Positions 15,151 to 22,932 are shown, numbered from the stretch's first letter. The stretch is 36,173 nucleotides of DNA from DATGEO01 sp035310015 (GCA_035310015.1 DATGEO010000122.1:1-36173), one strand, 5' to 3'. Notes: generated from the sequence alone by a model not told the origin. Numbers and translations: made by a program.

Positions 15151-15887
15151 CGGAAGAGGTCCTCGTCCGCGGGCCGGATCATGTCGCGCCCGTCGCCGTC
15201 CGCGGCCGTGGGCTCGAGACCGCGCACGATGACCGCGGGGGTGCGGTTCGTCTTCCCCATCACCAGGCCGGCCGCCGAGGCGATGTCGTCCGCGACCGCG
15301 AGCACGGTGGCGTGCAGGTCCTTGCCCGAGTCGTCGAGCGTCCCGCGCAGGTCGACAACCGCGGGCGCGCCTGCGATCCCGAGCGCGACGTTGACGATGC
15401 CGACGCGCCAGGGCCGGCCGAAGGTGTCCGAGATGATCACTCCCACCTCCGCGCCCGTGAGCCGGCTCAACGCTTCGCGCAGCGACCGCGCGCTGGCGTC
15501 CGGATCGTCGGGCAGCAGGGTCAGCACGTCGTCGCCGGGAACGTTCGAATGATCGACGCCGCCGTTGGCGCAGACGAAACCGTGCTTCGTCTCGGTGATC
15601 AGCACGCGATCCGCGCGCACGACGCGCACGCTCTCGTCGAGCACGACCTGCACCACGCGAGGGTCGGGCGCGGCGATCAGACGCGTCGCGATCTGCTTCG
15701 CCTCTTCGGACGCGACCACGCCGGCGAGCCGCCTGATGCGGCCCTCGGCTTTGGACACGATCTTCTGCGCGACCACGAGCACGTCGCCGTCCTCCAGGGT
15801 CGCGTGGGTGGCGATCAGCCGAGCCAGGTCATCGCCCGGATGGACCTCGGGCAGGCCCTCGACCGCGAGGACCTCGACGCGCCTCAC
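15147..15887 (-). CDS. cofE: Coenzyme F420-0:L-glutamate ligase
   Basis: Adds glutamates to F420-0 using GTP. The 246-residue protein shows VVAQKIVSKAEGR, ITETKHGFVCANGGVDHSNV, VIISDTFGRPWRVG, and GLVMGKTNRTPAVIVRG, all family hallmarks. It is a CofE-only protein, lacking the C-terminal FMN-reductase-like domain that mycobacterial FbiB carries for dehydro-F420 reduction, so that step must be done elsewhere if the phosphoenolpyruvate route is used. Start is a GTG overlapping the cofC stop (GTGA), and its stop overlaps cofD (ATGA). Confidence 0.96.
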   Translation of the reverse strand: MRRVEVLAVEGLPEVHPGDDLARLIATHATLEDGDVLVVAQKIVSKAEGRIRRLAGVVASEEAKQIATRLIAAPDPRVVQVVLDESVRVVRADRVLITETKHGFVCANGGVDHSNVPGDDVLTLLPDDPDASARSLREALSRLTGAEVGVIISDTFGRPWRVGIVNVALGIAGAPAVVDLRGTLDDSGKDLHATVLAVADDIASAAGLVMGKTNRTPAVIVRGLEPTAADGDGRDMIRPADEDLFR

Positions 15888-16480
15888 ACGGCGCGCCGCA
15901 GGCGTTCCAGGTCTTCAGGCTCGTCCAGGTCGAGCGCCATCTCCGCCGACTCGTGGAGCAGAAAGCGCACGCCGCGGCGCTCGGCGTCGTGCCGGAAGAG
16001 CGTCAGCGAGTCACCGCCGAAGTGCAGCTGGATCACGCCCGGCGGGCGCAGGTAAAGCGCGTTCGTGCCGCCGCGCCCGATGGCGGGCACGGCGACGACC
16101 ACCTCTCCGTCCTCGGCTTCGGCCGCCTTCAGCAGCTCGCGGATCGCACGCCGCTGCACGAAGGGAAGGTCGCTCGAGAGCAGCAGCACCGCTTCCGCGC
16201 CATGCTCGAGCGCGTACGCGATGCCGCGGCGAGCCGCGGTGTTCTGTCCCTCGGGCCTCGGCTCGACGATGAAGTCCGCGCCCAGCTTGCGCGCCACCTC
16301 GCCCGCCTCCTCGCTGCCCGCCACGACGAGGCGGTGCTCACCTGCGGCCGCGGCGCGAATCGCGCGCTGCGCGTTGCGCCTGGCGAGCGCGCGCCGCCGG
16401 CGCGGATCCAGGGCGGGCCCGAGCCGCTGCTTGGCCGAGCCGAAATCCTTGACCAGGACGACGACCCAGGTGGCGCTCAT
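15884..16480 (-). CDS. cofC: 2-phospho-L-lactate guanylyltransferase (CofC/FbiD)
   Basis: Activates 2-phospholactate or phosphoenolpyruvate with GTP to make the CofD donor. The 198-residue protein starts at the ATG at 16480 (MSATWVVVLVKDFGSAKQRL), with the nucleotidyltransferase signatures LLSSDLPF and the conserved GRGGTNALYLRPPGVI and HFGGDSLTLFRHDAERRG. A longer open frame upstream is only antisense to and overlapping fgd, and is rejected. The start overlaps the fgd stop (ATGA), so translation is probably coupled. The C-terminus LDEPEDLERL is typical. Confidence 0.95.
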   Translation of the reverse strand: MSATWVVVLVKDFGSAKQRLGPALDPRRRRALARRNAQRAIRAAAAGEHRLVVAGSEEAGEVARKLGADFIVEPRPEGQNTAARRGIAYALEHGAEAVLLLSSDLPFVQRRAIRELLKAAEAEDGEVVVAVPAIGRGGTNALYLRPPGVIQLHFGGDSLTLFRHDAERRGVRFLLHESAEMALDLDEPEDLERLRRAV

Positions 16481-17481
16481 CCGTCTCCCCATCTGTCGCG
16501 CAGGCGCGGAAGGATCTGCGACGCGTAGAGGCTGATGAAGCGCGACTGGTCCTCGCCGGGATGGTGGAACACGAGGTGTGTGAAGCCGAGCTCGAGATAC
16601 GGCCGCAGCTGCTCGACGTGCTGTTCCGGATCGCTCGACACGAGCCACCGCTTGTGCGCGTAGGGCTCGGCCTCCTTGGCCAGGCGCTCCATCTCGCGCG
16701 GGTCGTTGACGTTGGCCTTGCTCTCGGCGGGAAGAGCGAGCGCGGCCCAGATCTTCGTGTCCTCCATCGCGCGCCGATGATCGGAGTCGTACGAGACCTT
16801 GACCTCGATCACCTTGTCGAGCGCCCCGGCATCCTTGCCTGCCTCCCTGGCGCCATCGGCGAACGAGGGCAGCAGCTGATCGCGGTACAGCTCCATGCCC
16901 TTGCCTGATGTGCAGATGAGCCCGTCGCCCGCGCGGCCCGCGTACTTCGCGACCTGCGGCCCGCCCGCGCCGATGTAGATCGGCACCGGCTGCTCCGGCC
17001 GGTCGTAGATGGTCGCGTTGACCGTCCTGTAGTACTCGCCTTCGAAGTTCACCGACTGCTCCGACCACAGCTGCCGCATGAGCCGCACCGCCTCACGCAG
17101 GCGCGCGAAGCGCTCTTTGTTGTCGGGCCACGCGACGCCGAGCGCGCCTTCGTTCAGGTGTTCGCCCGTGCCCAGACCGCAGATGACGCGACCCGGGTGC
17201 AGGGATCCGAGCGTGCCGAAGGCCTGGGCGACGATGGCCGGGTGGTAGCGGAAGGTCGGGGTGGTGACGCTCGTGCCGAGGAGGATGCGGTTCGTTCTCT
17301 CCCCGGCGGCGCCCAGCCACGCGAACGCAAACGGCGCGTGCCCGTCGGAGTGGCGCCACGGCTGCAGGTGATCGCTGACGAACACGCTGTCGAAACCGGC
17401 GTGCTCGGCCTCGATGGCGAAGTTCAGCAGCTCACGGGGCGCGAACTGTTCCGCCGAGGCCTTGTAGCCGAGTCGGAGCAC
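16477..17481 (-). CDS. fgd: F420-dependent glucose-6-phosphate dehydrogenase
   Basis: A 334-residue luciferase-like enzyme that oxidises glucose-6-phosphate and reduces F420 to F420H2. It follows mycobacterial FGD1 closely from the first residues: LGYKASAEQFAPREL, SDHLQPWRH, GERTNRILLGTSVTTPTFRYHPAIVAQAF, YAGRAGDGLICTSGKG and HLVFHHPG. The active-site residues known from FGD1 are conserved with a two-residue offset: His38, Trp42 and Glu107 (FGD1 His40, Trp44, Glu109). Start is GTG at 17481, only 3 nt after the stop of a 60-aa membrane protein gene. Its stop overlaps cofC. Having the cofactor-reducing enzyme coupled to the cofactor-making genes is informative. Confidence 0.93.
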   Translation of the reverse strand: MLRLGYKASAEQFAPRELLNFAIEAEHAGFDSVFVSDHLQPWRHSDGHAPFAFAWLGAAGERTNRILLGTSVTTPTFRYHPAIVAQAFGTLGSLHPGRVICGLGTGEHLNEGALGVAWPDNKERFARLREAVRLMRQLWSEQSVNFEGEYYRTVNATIYDRPEQPVPIYIGAGGPQVAKYAGRAGDGLICTSGKGMELYRDQLLPSFADGAREAGKDAGALDKVIEVKVSYDSDHRRAMEDTKIWAALALPAESKANVNDPREMERLAKEAEPYAHKRWLVSSDPEQHVEQLRPYLELGFTHLVFHHPGEDQSRFISLYASQILPRLRDRWGDG

Positions 17482-17484
17482 AAA

Positions 17485-17667
17485 CTACTTAACTGGTGGC
17501 TGGAAGTAACGCTTCCAGCTGAACGCGATTCCTCCGATGGCGGCGGCCACGATCACGACCAGCAGCGCGATGACGCTCTTGCCGCCCGCGTCGGCCACGA
17601 GCAGCACGAGCGCGGCGACCGCGAGCAGCATCATCGCCACGAGCACGATCGCACGGTGGAGCTTCAC
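17485..17667 (-). CDS. 60-aa two-helix membrane protein at the head of the F420 operon
   Basis: Two hydrophobic segments (AIVLVAMMLLAVAALVLLVA and VIALLVVIVAAAIGGIAF) joined by DAGGKS, ending in the basic tail WKRYFQPPVK. Start is GTG at 17667, placed 7 nt after a TATCCT hexamer, so it is probably the first cistron of a leaderless operon message with fgd 3 nt behind. No family is recognised. It may be a real small protein or a leader cistron that brings ribosomes to fgd. Confidence 0.65.
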   Translation of the reverse strand: MKLHRAIVLVAMMLLAVAALVLLVADAGGKSVIALLVVIVAAAIGGIAFSWKRYFQPPVK

Positions 17668-17674
17668 TGCTGCA

Positions 17675-17680
17675 AGGATA
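17675..17680 (-). promoter_or_regulatory. -10 element TATCCT for the F420 operon
   Basis: TATCCT on the minus strand lies 7 nt before the GTG at 17667 in a 23-bp divergent gap shared with birA. Confidence 0.45.
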
Positions 17681-17690
17681 GCCGCGGCCG

Positions 17691-18308
17691 ATGAGCGAAC
17701 CTGAGATCGTCCGCCTGCGGTCCGTGGCCTCCACGCAGGAGGTCGCGCGACCCCTGCCGATCGGCTCGATCGTGGTCGCGGACCATCAGACGGCCGGGCG
17801 CGGAAGGCTCGACCGCACCTGGACCGCTCCCCCGGGCAGCGCCCTGCTGGCGTCGTTCGTGCTCGCGCCGAACCCGCTCATAAGCCTCGCCGCCGGAGTG
17901 GCCGCGGCCGAGGCTTGCGGCGACGCCGTGCTGCTCAAATGGCCGAACGACCTGATGCTCGACGGCCGCAAGCTGGGCGGAATCCTCGTCGAGATGACCG
18001 GCGCGAAAGCCGTCGTCGGCATCGGCATCAACCTGACCTCGGCGCCCGAGGGGGCGGCGCGCATCGACCGCGATCGAGACGAGCTGCTCGACGCGATTGC
18101 CGCACGGCTGCGCCGGTGGTCCCAGGCTGCCGCCCCGGACGTGGTTCAGCGCTGGCGCGAGCTGTCGGAGACGATCGGCAGGCGGGTTCGCGTCGAGCTG
18201 CCAGGCCGGGTCATCGAGGGCACCGCGACGGACATCGCCGAGGACGGGTCACTGATCGTCGCGGGTGAGCGCATCTCCGCGGGCGACGTCATCCACCTTC
18301 GGGGTTGA
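17691..18308 (+). CDS. birA: Biotin--[acetyl-CoA-carboxylase] ligase
   Basis: Activates biotin with ATP and attaches it to carrier-protein lysine. The 205-residue protein has the biotinyl-AMP loop GRGRLDRTW, the KWPNDLML motif, GGILVEM, and a short C-terminal SH3-like domain (GRRVRVELPGRVIEGTATDIAEDGSLIV). It lacks the N-terminal helix-turn-helix found in E. coli BirA, so it is a ligase without repressor function. It is shorter than many relatives (about 230-270 aa), because the N-terminus goes directly from RLRSVASTQE to the core. It ends with a 20-bp convergent overlap with the sirtuin gene. It likely serves the acyl-CoA carboxylase system represented at the left edge. Confidence 0.94.
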   Translation: MSEPEIVRLRSVASTQEVARPLPIGSIVVADHQTAGRGRLDRTWTAPPGSALLASFVLAPNPLISLAAGVAAAEACGDAVLLKWPNDLMLDGRKLGGILVEMTGAKAVVGIGINLTSAPEGAARIDRDRDELLDAIAARLRRWSQAAAPDVVQRWRELSETIGRRVRVELPGRVIEGTATDIAEDGSLIVAGERISAGDVIHLRG

Positions 18309-19062
18309 CCGCGCGATAGGCCAGCTCGGGCAGCACCTCTCCCGAGCGCCCGTGGATGACGACCTCGGCCAGGCTGTCGTAGGGAGTCGGCTCGGCATTG
18401 ACGACGATCAGCGGCGCGCCTGAGCGCAGGGCGACCAGCGGAAGCTCAGCCGCCGGATACACGACCAGCGACGAGCCGACGATCAGCATCACGTCCGCCT
18501 GCGCGGCCAGCGCCTCCGCCTCGGCGACGGCGCCGGCCGGCATCGCCTCGCCGAACAGCACGACCGTGGGCTTGAGGAATGCGCCGCCGCAGACCCGGCA
18601 CCGCGGCGGCATCTGGAACTCGAGCCGCCGCTGCACGTCGACCCGCGGCTCGCGCGTCCCGCAGTCGAGGCACTGCACCGTGCGGCCCGAGCCGTGGAGC
18701 TCGATGACGCGCTCGCTGCCCGCGTCCTGATGCAGGCCGTCCGTGTTCTGGGTCACGACCGCGACCAGGTGACCGGCCCGTTCGAGCCCGGCGAGCGCGT
18801 AGTGCCCGGGGTTCGGCTCGGCGGCCAGGACGGCCGGCCCGCGCTCCCGAGCGACCGCCCAGTACGCCCCCGGGTCGGCCATGAACGTGTCGATGCTCGC
18901 GACCTTGATCGGGTCGTACTTGTTCCACAGGCCGCCCTCGCCGCGGAAGGTCGGTATGCCGCTCTCGGCGGAGATGCCCGCGCCCGTGAGGGCGACGGCC
19001 GTGCGTGCGCCCGCCAGCAGCTCGGCTGCCCTGACGATGCGCATCGAGGCCTGCAGTTCCAT
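18289..19062 (-). CDS. NAD-dependent protein deacylase, Sir2 family
   Basis: A 257-residue sirtuin that removes acyl groups from lysines using NAD. Motifs in order: ALTGAGISAESGIPTFRG (NAD binding), TQNTDGLHQDAG, the catalytic His in ELHGSG, a zinc ribbon with CLDC and CRVC, then FGEAMP and VGSSLVVYP. It lacks the closely spaced Tyr/Arg pair that marks desuccinylase-type class III sirtuins in the usual place, which favours deacetylation, though this is tentative. Start is ATG at 19062; it shares a tiny divergent region with the FecR-domain gene, in which CATAATG can be read as a -10 in either direction. Confidence 0.93.
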   Translation of the reverse strand: MELQASMRIVRAAELLAGARTAVALTGAGISAESGIPTFRGEGGLWNKYDPIKVASIDTFMADPGAYWAVARERGPAVLAAEPNPGHYALAGLERAGHLVAVVTQNTDGLHQDAGSERVIELHGSGRTVQCLDCGTREPRVDVQRRLEFQMPPRCRVCGGAFLKPTVVLFGEAMPAGAVAEAEALAAQADVMLIVGSSLVVYPAAELPLVALRSGAPLIVVNAEPTPYDSLAEVVIHGRSGEVLPELAYRAVNPEGG

Positions 19063-19072
19063 CTGCGCCTTC

Positions 19073-19079
19073 CATAATG
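19073..19079. promoter_or_regulatory. Overlapping divergent -10 elements (CATAAT / CATTAT)
   Basis: CATAAT on the plus strand is 10 nt before the ATG at 19089. The same bases read CATTAT on the minus strand, 11 nt before the sirtuin ATG at 19062. One short AT-rich core thus may serve both genes, and only one polymerase could use it at a time. Confidence 0.4.
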
Positions 19080-19088
19080 CGTGGACCC

Positions 19089-20054
19089 ATGAGGCGCCGG
19101 ATCACCGTTTTCGCCGCGCTGGCGGTGCTGAGCGCGGTCGTCGCCGTGGCAGCCACCGCGGCCGTGCTCTCCGAGCGTGGCTCGGGCCGGCCGGTGCTGC
19201 TGACCATCTTCGTCGGGACCGCAAACCTCCAGCGCGGCGCCGCGCCGGCGGCGCCGGCGCGCAGCGGCGACTTGTTGGGGGACGGCGACGCGGTCACGAC
19301 CGGCGCCGACGGCAAGGCTTCGCTGACCTATCCCGATGGCAGCGTCACGCGGCTCGACTCGAGCACGCATGTCCTCGTCCACGTCACGCAGTCCGGCGGC
19401 TCGGTGCGGACGCGCCTCGTGCAGTCGGCGGGCCTGACGTGGAACTCGGTCAGGCATCTGCTGGGTGGAAGCAGCTTCAAGGTCAGCGGCCCCAACAGCA
19501 GCAGCGCCGAGGTTCGCGGAACTCGGTTTGGGTTCTACGTCGAGCACGATGCGAAAGGCAACCCTGTCATCTGGATCGACGTCTATGACGGCGCCGTCGG
19601 CGTCAAGGGTGCATTGGGCGGCGAAGTGCTCGCGAAGGCAGGCCAGCGCGTGACGGTGCGCCCGCAATCCGCGCCGACCCAGCCCGTCCCGATTCCGACC
19701 GGCGACCTGCGCCTGTCCTTCACGGTTTTCAATCAGACCATCGAAGCGGTCACCGCCACGCCGTCGGCCTTCGCTTCGGGAACGCTGAGCTCGGGAAGCA
19801 GCACGACATTCGCCTTCGACTCAGATGGCAAGCACGACCTGCAGTTCGTGCTCGGCTGGCCGGACCTCGCGGGATCGACGTTCGCCATGACCGTCGTGGC
19901 GCCCGACGGCAGCGTCTTCGAGCAGACCCAGGCGCAGCGCCCGCCGATCATCATCGTGTCCGATCACGCCCTTGCGGGAACGTGGCTGGTCACGGTCCGC
20001 GACATCGCGTCGTCACAGCCCCAGCCATGGTGGGTGATCATCGGCAGGAGCTGA
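19089..20054 (+). CDS. FecR-domain protein with N-terminal membrane anchor
   Basis: A 321-residue envelope protein. A membrane segment (ITVFAALAVLSAVVAVAATAAVL) is followed by a FecR-type beta domain (about 35-200; DLLGDGDAVTTGADGKASLTYPDGSVTRLDSSTHVLV and EVRGTRFGFYVE). The C-terminal half is a beta-sandwich-like region that resembles PPC-type domains (MTVVAPDGSVFEQ, then AGTWLVTVRDI). I prefer the ATG at 19089 over 19077, because 19077 falls inside the CATAAT hexamer that probably starts the transcript. There is no adjacent FecI-type sigma factor or TonB receptor, so iron-citrate signalling is not implied; a surface or structural role is a guess. Confidence 0.85.
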   Translation: MRRRITVFAALAVLSAVVAVAATAAVLSERGSGRPVLLTIFVGTANLQRGAAPAAPARSGDLLGDGDAVTTGADGKASLTYPDGSVTRLDSSTHVLVHVTQSGGSVRTRLVQSAGLTWNSVRHLLGGSSFKVSGPNSSSAEVRGTRFGFYVEHDAKGNPVIWIDVYDGAVGVKGALGGEVLAKAGQRVTVRPQSAPTQPVPIPTGDLRLSFTVFNQTIEAVTATPSAFASGTLSSGSSTTFAFDSDGKHDLQFVLGWPDLAGSTFAMTVVAPDGSVFEQTQAQRPPIIIVSDHALAGTWLVTVRDIASSQPQPWWVIIGRS

Positions 20055-20065
20055 CGGGCGCTCGG

Positions 20066-20071
20066 TATCCT
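20066..20071 (+). promoter_or_regulatory. -10 element TATCCT for the MFS transporter
   Basis: TATCCT lies 9 nt before the ATG at 20081 in the 26-bp gap after the FecR-domain gene, and no Shine-Dalgarno is visible. The hexamer is identical to the one before the F420 operon. Confidence 0.4.
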
Positions 20072-20080
20072 CAACCGTCG

Positions 20081-21283
20081 ATGAGCGTCCTCGAGTCCAG
20101 GCGGACGCTCTTCATCTACATGGCCGCCGGCGCGGCGTTCGCCGGCCTGGCGGCGCGAGGCCTGCTGGTACCGCTGTACGCCCACGACCTGGGCGCAAAT
20201 CGGTTCGAGGTCGGTGCGCTCTTCTCGGTCTCCACGCTGGCGGCCGCGGTCCTCTCCCTGCCGTCGGGCCTGCTCATCGACCGCTTCGGCGCGCGGGCGC
20301 TGATGTGGTCATCGCTCGCGCTGTTCGCGGTCTCGCAGATCGCCACCGCCATGACCACGAGCATCCCGCTGCTGTTCGTCTGGCAGGTGGCGGGCGGGCT
20401 GTCGGGCGGCGCGCAGAACGCGACGCTGTTCAGCGCGGTGATGGAGTCGGTGCCGGCCAACCGCCTCGGTCGCTCGGTCGGGTGGCTCACGTTCGCGATG
20501 CAGGCCGGCTTCTTCATCGGGCCGTCGGTGGCGGGCGTGGCGCTGGCGCTGCTCAGCGTGCGCACCGACATCGCCGTCACCACGCTTCTCCTGCTCTTCG
20601 CCGTGCCCGGCGCGCTCAGCGCGACCCAGACGCGCCAGACTCACCGCGGCTTCGCGCTTGCCGGGCCGCTGCGCGCGCTCTTCGGCCAGCGCGCCTTCGT
20701 GCCGGTGGTCATCGGCCTGGTCGCGGCCACGCTCGTGTGGGGCACCGTGGGCGCCTTCCTGCCGATCTTCGGCCGCGAGGCACTGGGCCTGCCGAGCTCG
20801 CAGGTCGGGTTCCTCCTGGCCGTCCAGGCCGTTGCCAACGGGCTGGCCCGGCTGCCGGCGGGTCGCATCGTCGACCGGGCGGCGCACCGCTGGCCGATCG
20901 TCCTGGTGGGCGTCGTCGTCTGGTCCGCCGCGGCGGTCGTGCTCGGTCACCTGACCGGCTTTCTCGCGCCGGCGATCCTGATGGTCATCGCCACGCCCTT
21001 CATCGCCCTGGCCTACGTCGCCATCGGCACCGTGTTCGGCAACCTGTCCGCCGCGTCGACCCGCGGCGTGACGATGGGCGCCTACGGGGCGGTCCTCTTC
21101 CTCGCCCTGGCCATAGGGCCGCTGGTGTTCGGCCCGCTGGTGCAGGCGGACGGCTACGCCGCCGGCTTCACCGCCTGCGCCGTCGTCGCTACCGCGCTCG
21201 GCCTCGTGATGGCCGCGCTGAACGCCGAGCCGCTGCGCCGCCGTGCCGAGATCCGGCTTCCGCCCGCGACGCCCGGGACCTGA
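20081..21283 (+). CDS. Major facilitator superfamily transporter
   Basis: A 400-residue MFS permease with about 12 membrane helices. The loop 2-3 signature is seen in GLLIDRFGARALMWSS and its second-half equivalent in GRIVDRAAHRWPIVLVG. I chose the ATG at 20081 (MSVLESRRTLFIYM) because an upstream in-frame start at 19982 would add a hydrophilic stretch antisense to nothing and overlapping the FecR-domain gene. A TATCCT hexamer precedes the start by 9 nt. Its 3' end overlaps the convergent Nudix gene by 95 bp. The substrate is unknown; the architecture is that of drug/sugar-efflux type members. Confidence 0.92.
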   Translation: MSVLESRRTLFIYMAAGAAFAGLAARGLLVPLYAHDLGANRFEVGALFSVSTLAAAVLSLPSGLLIDRFGARALMWSSLALFAVSQIATAMTTSIPLLFVWQVAGGLSGGAQNATLFSAVMESVPANRLGRSVGWLTFAMQAGFFIGPSVAGVALALLSVRTDIAVTTLLLLFAVPGALSATQTRQTHRGFALAGPLRALFGQRAFVPVVIGLVAATLVWGTVGAFLPIFGREALGLPSSQVGFLLAVQAVANGLARLPAGRIVDRAAHRWPIVLVGVVVWSAAAVVLGHLTGFLAPAILMVIATPFIALAYVAIGTVFGNLSAASTRGVTMGAYGAVLFLALAIGPLVFGPLVQADGYAAGFTACAVVATALGLVMAALNAEPLRRRAEIRLPPATPGT

Positions 21284-21761
21284 AGTAGTCGTCGACGATC
21301 TCGCGGTGGCTTGGGAAGGCGAGCGGCGGCAGTCCGTCGGCGCCGTAGAACGCGACCTCCGACATCTCGCTGCCGGGCACCATCGCCTCGCCCTCTGACA
21401 GCCGCGCTTCGTACGCGACCCCGACCATGCTGGGCGCGGCCGTCTTGGCGATGTGATAGACGCCGATCAGGCGCGTGATCTCGACTTGCGCGCCGATCTC
21501 TTCGCGACACTCGCGGCGCGCCGCGTCGGCCGGCGCCTCGTTCTGGTTGACGAACCCGCCGGGCAGGCACCACAGCCCGCGCCCGGGATCGATCGAGCGC
21601 CGGCCGAACACGACCTCGTCTCCGCGCGTGACCACGACCGAGGTCACGACCTTCGGATCTCGCCACAACACGAAGTCGTCGTTCGGGCACGCCTCGAGGA
21701 CCTGGCCTTCGATCTCGCGCGGCACGAGGACCGCGCCGCAGTTGACGCAGTGGTGAGGCAC
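21189..21761 (-). CDS. Nudix hydrolase with N-terminal zinc-ribbon-like segment
   Basis: A 190-residue pyrophosphohydrolase. The Nudix box is complete (GGFVNQNEAPADAARRECREEIGAQ). The N-terminus has CVNCGA and, later, CPND where zinc-ribbon Nudix proteins carry a second CxxC; only three cysteines remain, so the ribbon may be degenerate. The core resembles NADH pyrophosphatase/ADP-ribose-type enzymes. The last 32 residues are Arg/Ala/Ser-rich and encoded antisense to the MFS 3' end, beyond the folded domain. Start is GTG at 21761, 7 nt after TACGCT. Substrate unknown; a nucleotide-sugar or NAD(H)-like dinucleotide is likely by family. Confidence 0.92.
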   Translation of the reverse strand: MPHHCVNCGAVLVPREIEGQVLEACPNDDFVLWRDPKVVTSVVVTRGDEVVFGRRSIDPGRGLWCLPGGFVNQNEAPADAARRECREEIGAQVEITRLIGVYHIAKTAAPSMVGVAYEARLSEGEAMVPGSEMSEVAFYGADGLPPLAFPSHREIVDDYFRSRASRAEAGSRHGGAAARRSARPSRGRAR

Positions 21762-21768
21762 GCCCCCA

Positions 21769-21774
21769 AGCGTA
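21769..21774 (-). promoter_or_regulatory. -10 element TACGCT for leaderless Nudix mRNA
   Basis: TACGCT on the minus strand is 7 nt before the GTG at 21761, and no ribosome binding site fits between. Confidence 0.4.
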
Positions 21775-21789
21775 GCCTCGAGCCTCGGG

Positions 21790-22923
21790 CTACTCCCGCT
21801 GGCCCGCCGCGACGGCCTTCATGTCGGCCGCGCGCACGGTGTTGCGACCCGCCTGCTTGGCCGCGTACAGCGCCTGGTCCGCCTTCTCGAGAAGAAAGGA
21901 GAACTGCGACTCGTCCTCGCTCGCGGCCACGCCGATGCTGATCGTCAGCCTCAGGTCACCGGGGAACTTGGCGGCCTCGACCTGCGCGCGGATTCTCTCC
22001 GCCAGCGTCATCGCCCCGGCCTCGTTGGTCTCGTGGAGGATGAGCCCGAACTCCTCCCCGCCGTAACGCGCGGCGACGTCGGACTCGCGCTTGCACGACA
22101 CCAGGATCTTGCCGAGCTCCGCGAGCACCGTGTCCCCCTGCAGGTGGCCGTAGGTGTCGTTGACGAGCTTGAAGTGGTCGATGTCGATCATCAAGAAGGC
22201 GAGGCCCTTGTGGTGGCGGCGCGCCCGCTGCATCTCCTGCAGGAACCGCTGCGCCATGTAGCGGCGGTTGGGCAGCTTCGTGAGCTCGTCCGTGAGCGCG
22301 TTCTCCTCCTGGGCCTGGAAGAGCTGCGCGTGGCTGATGGCCATGGCCGCCTGCGCGGCTACGCCAAGAAGGAGCTCCACCTGGTCCTCGCGGATCTCGC
22401 GGCTGCCGTTGAGGTACAGCTCGAAGGCCCCCATCAGCTGGCCCGACCTCTGCACCGGCACCACCAGCACGTGGGATGGGTGGCCGCCGCCTTCCAGGCC
22501 AGGAGCGTGCTGGGCGTCCAGGGGCACGACCAGCGGACGCGCTTCGGCGATCACGGAGCGCAGCGGCTCCTCGTCCAGCTTGCGGCCGGCGCCCTTGGCG
22601 TTGTGGGTGAGGTTGTAGTCCGCCTGGCGGCGCATCTCGGCCTTTCCCGGCGTCACCAGGTACATCGCGCCCGCCACGGCGCCCAGGAGCCGCCCCGCCT
22701 GCGTCAGGGCGACGTTCAGGACGTCGCTCAGGGCCAGCGACGAGTTGACCGCCTCCGCCACCTTCAGGAGCAGGTCCGCCTGGTGGCGTGACCCGCTCTG
22801 CTCCGCGAGCGCCTGCTCGAGCTCCCGGGTGGTCCCGCGCAGGCGGATCATGGCGAGGGTGAGAAGCCCCAGCGCGACCACGAGCAGCACCGTGGCGACG
22901 AGCAGAACAGCGGAGAGGGCCAA
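21790..22923 (-). CDS. GAF-GGDEF diguanylate cyclase with one membrane helix
   Basis: A 377-residue protein that should make cyclic di-GMP. An N-terminal membrane helix (about 2-26) and a short coiled linker precede a GAF domain (about 45-195) and a GGDEF domain (about 205-365). The active site is GGEEF at 288-292, and the inhibitory I-site RESD at 279-282 is at the canonical five-residue spacing, so product feedback is expected. Metal-binding IDIDHFKLVNDTYGH is intact. Start is TTG at 22923, 9 nt after a TAACCT hexamer. It is divergent from the MaoC-like gene. No EAL or HD-GYP partner is in the window. Confidence 0.95.
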   Translation of the reverse strand: MALSAVLLVATVLLVVALGLLTLAMIRLRGTTRELEQALAEQSGSRHQADLLLKVAEAVNSSLALSDVLNVALTQAGRLLGAVAGAMYLVTPGKAEMRRQADYNLTHNAKGAGRKLDEEPLRSVIAEARPLVVPLDAQHAPGLEGGGHPSHVLVVPVQRSGQLMGAFELYLNGSREIREDQVELLLGVAAQAAMAISHAQLFQAQEENALTDELTKLPNRRYMAQRFLQEMQRARRHHKGLAFLMIDIDHFKLVNDTYGHLQGDTVLAELGKILVSCKRESDVAARYGGEEFGLILHETNEAGAMTLAERIRAQVEAAKFPGDLRLTISIGVAASEDESQFSFLLEKADQALYAAKQAGRNTVRAADMKAVAAGQRE

Positions 22924-22932
22924 AGCTGAAAT

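Noticed and set aside
16481..17068. N-terminal extension of the cofC frame
   Set aside because: It overlaps fgd almost completely and has shadow composition; the CofC fold starts at the ATG at 16480, coupled by an ATGA overlap.
19982..20080. Upstream start for the MFS gene
   Set aside because: The extra 33 residues are hydrophilic and lie inside the FecR-domain coding region; the ATG at 20081 has a -10 at the usual distance and begins the first membrane segment.
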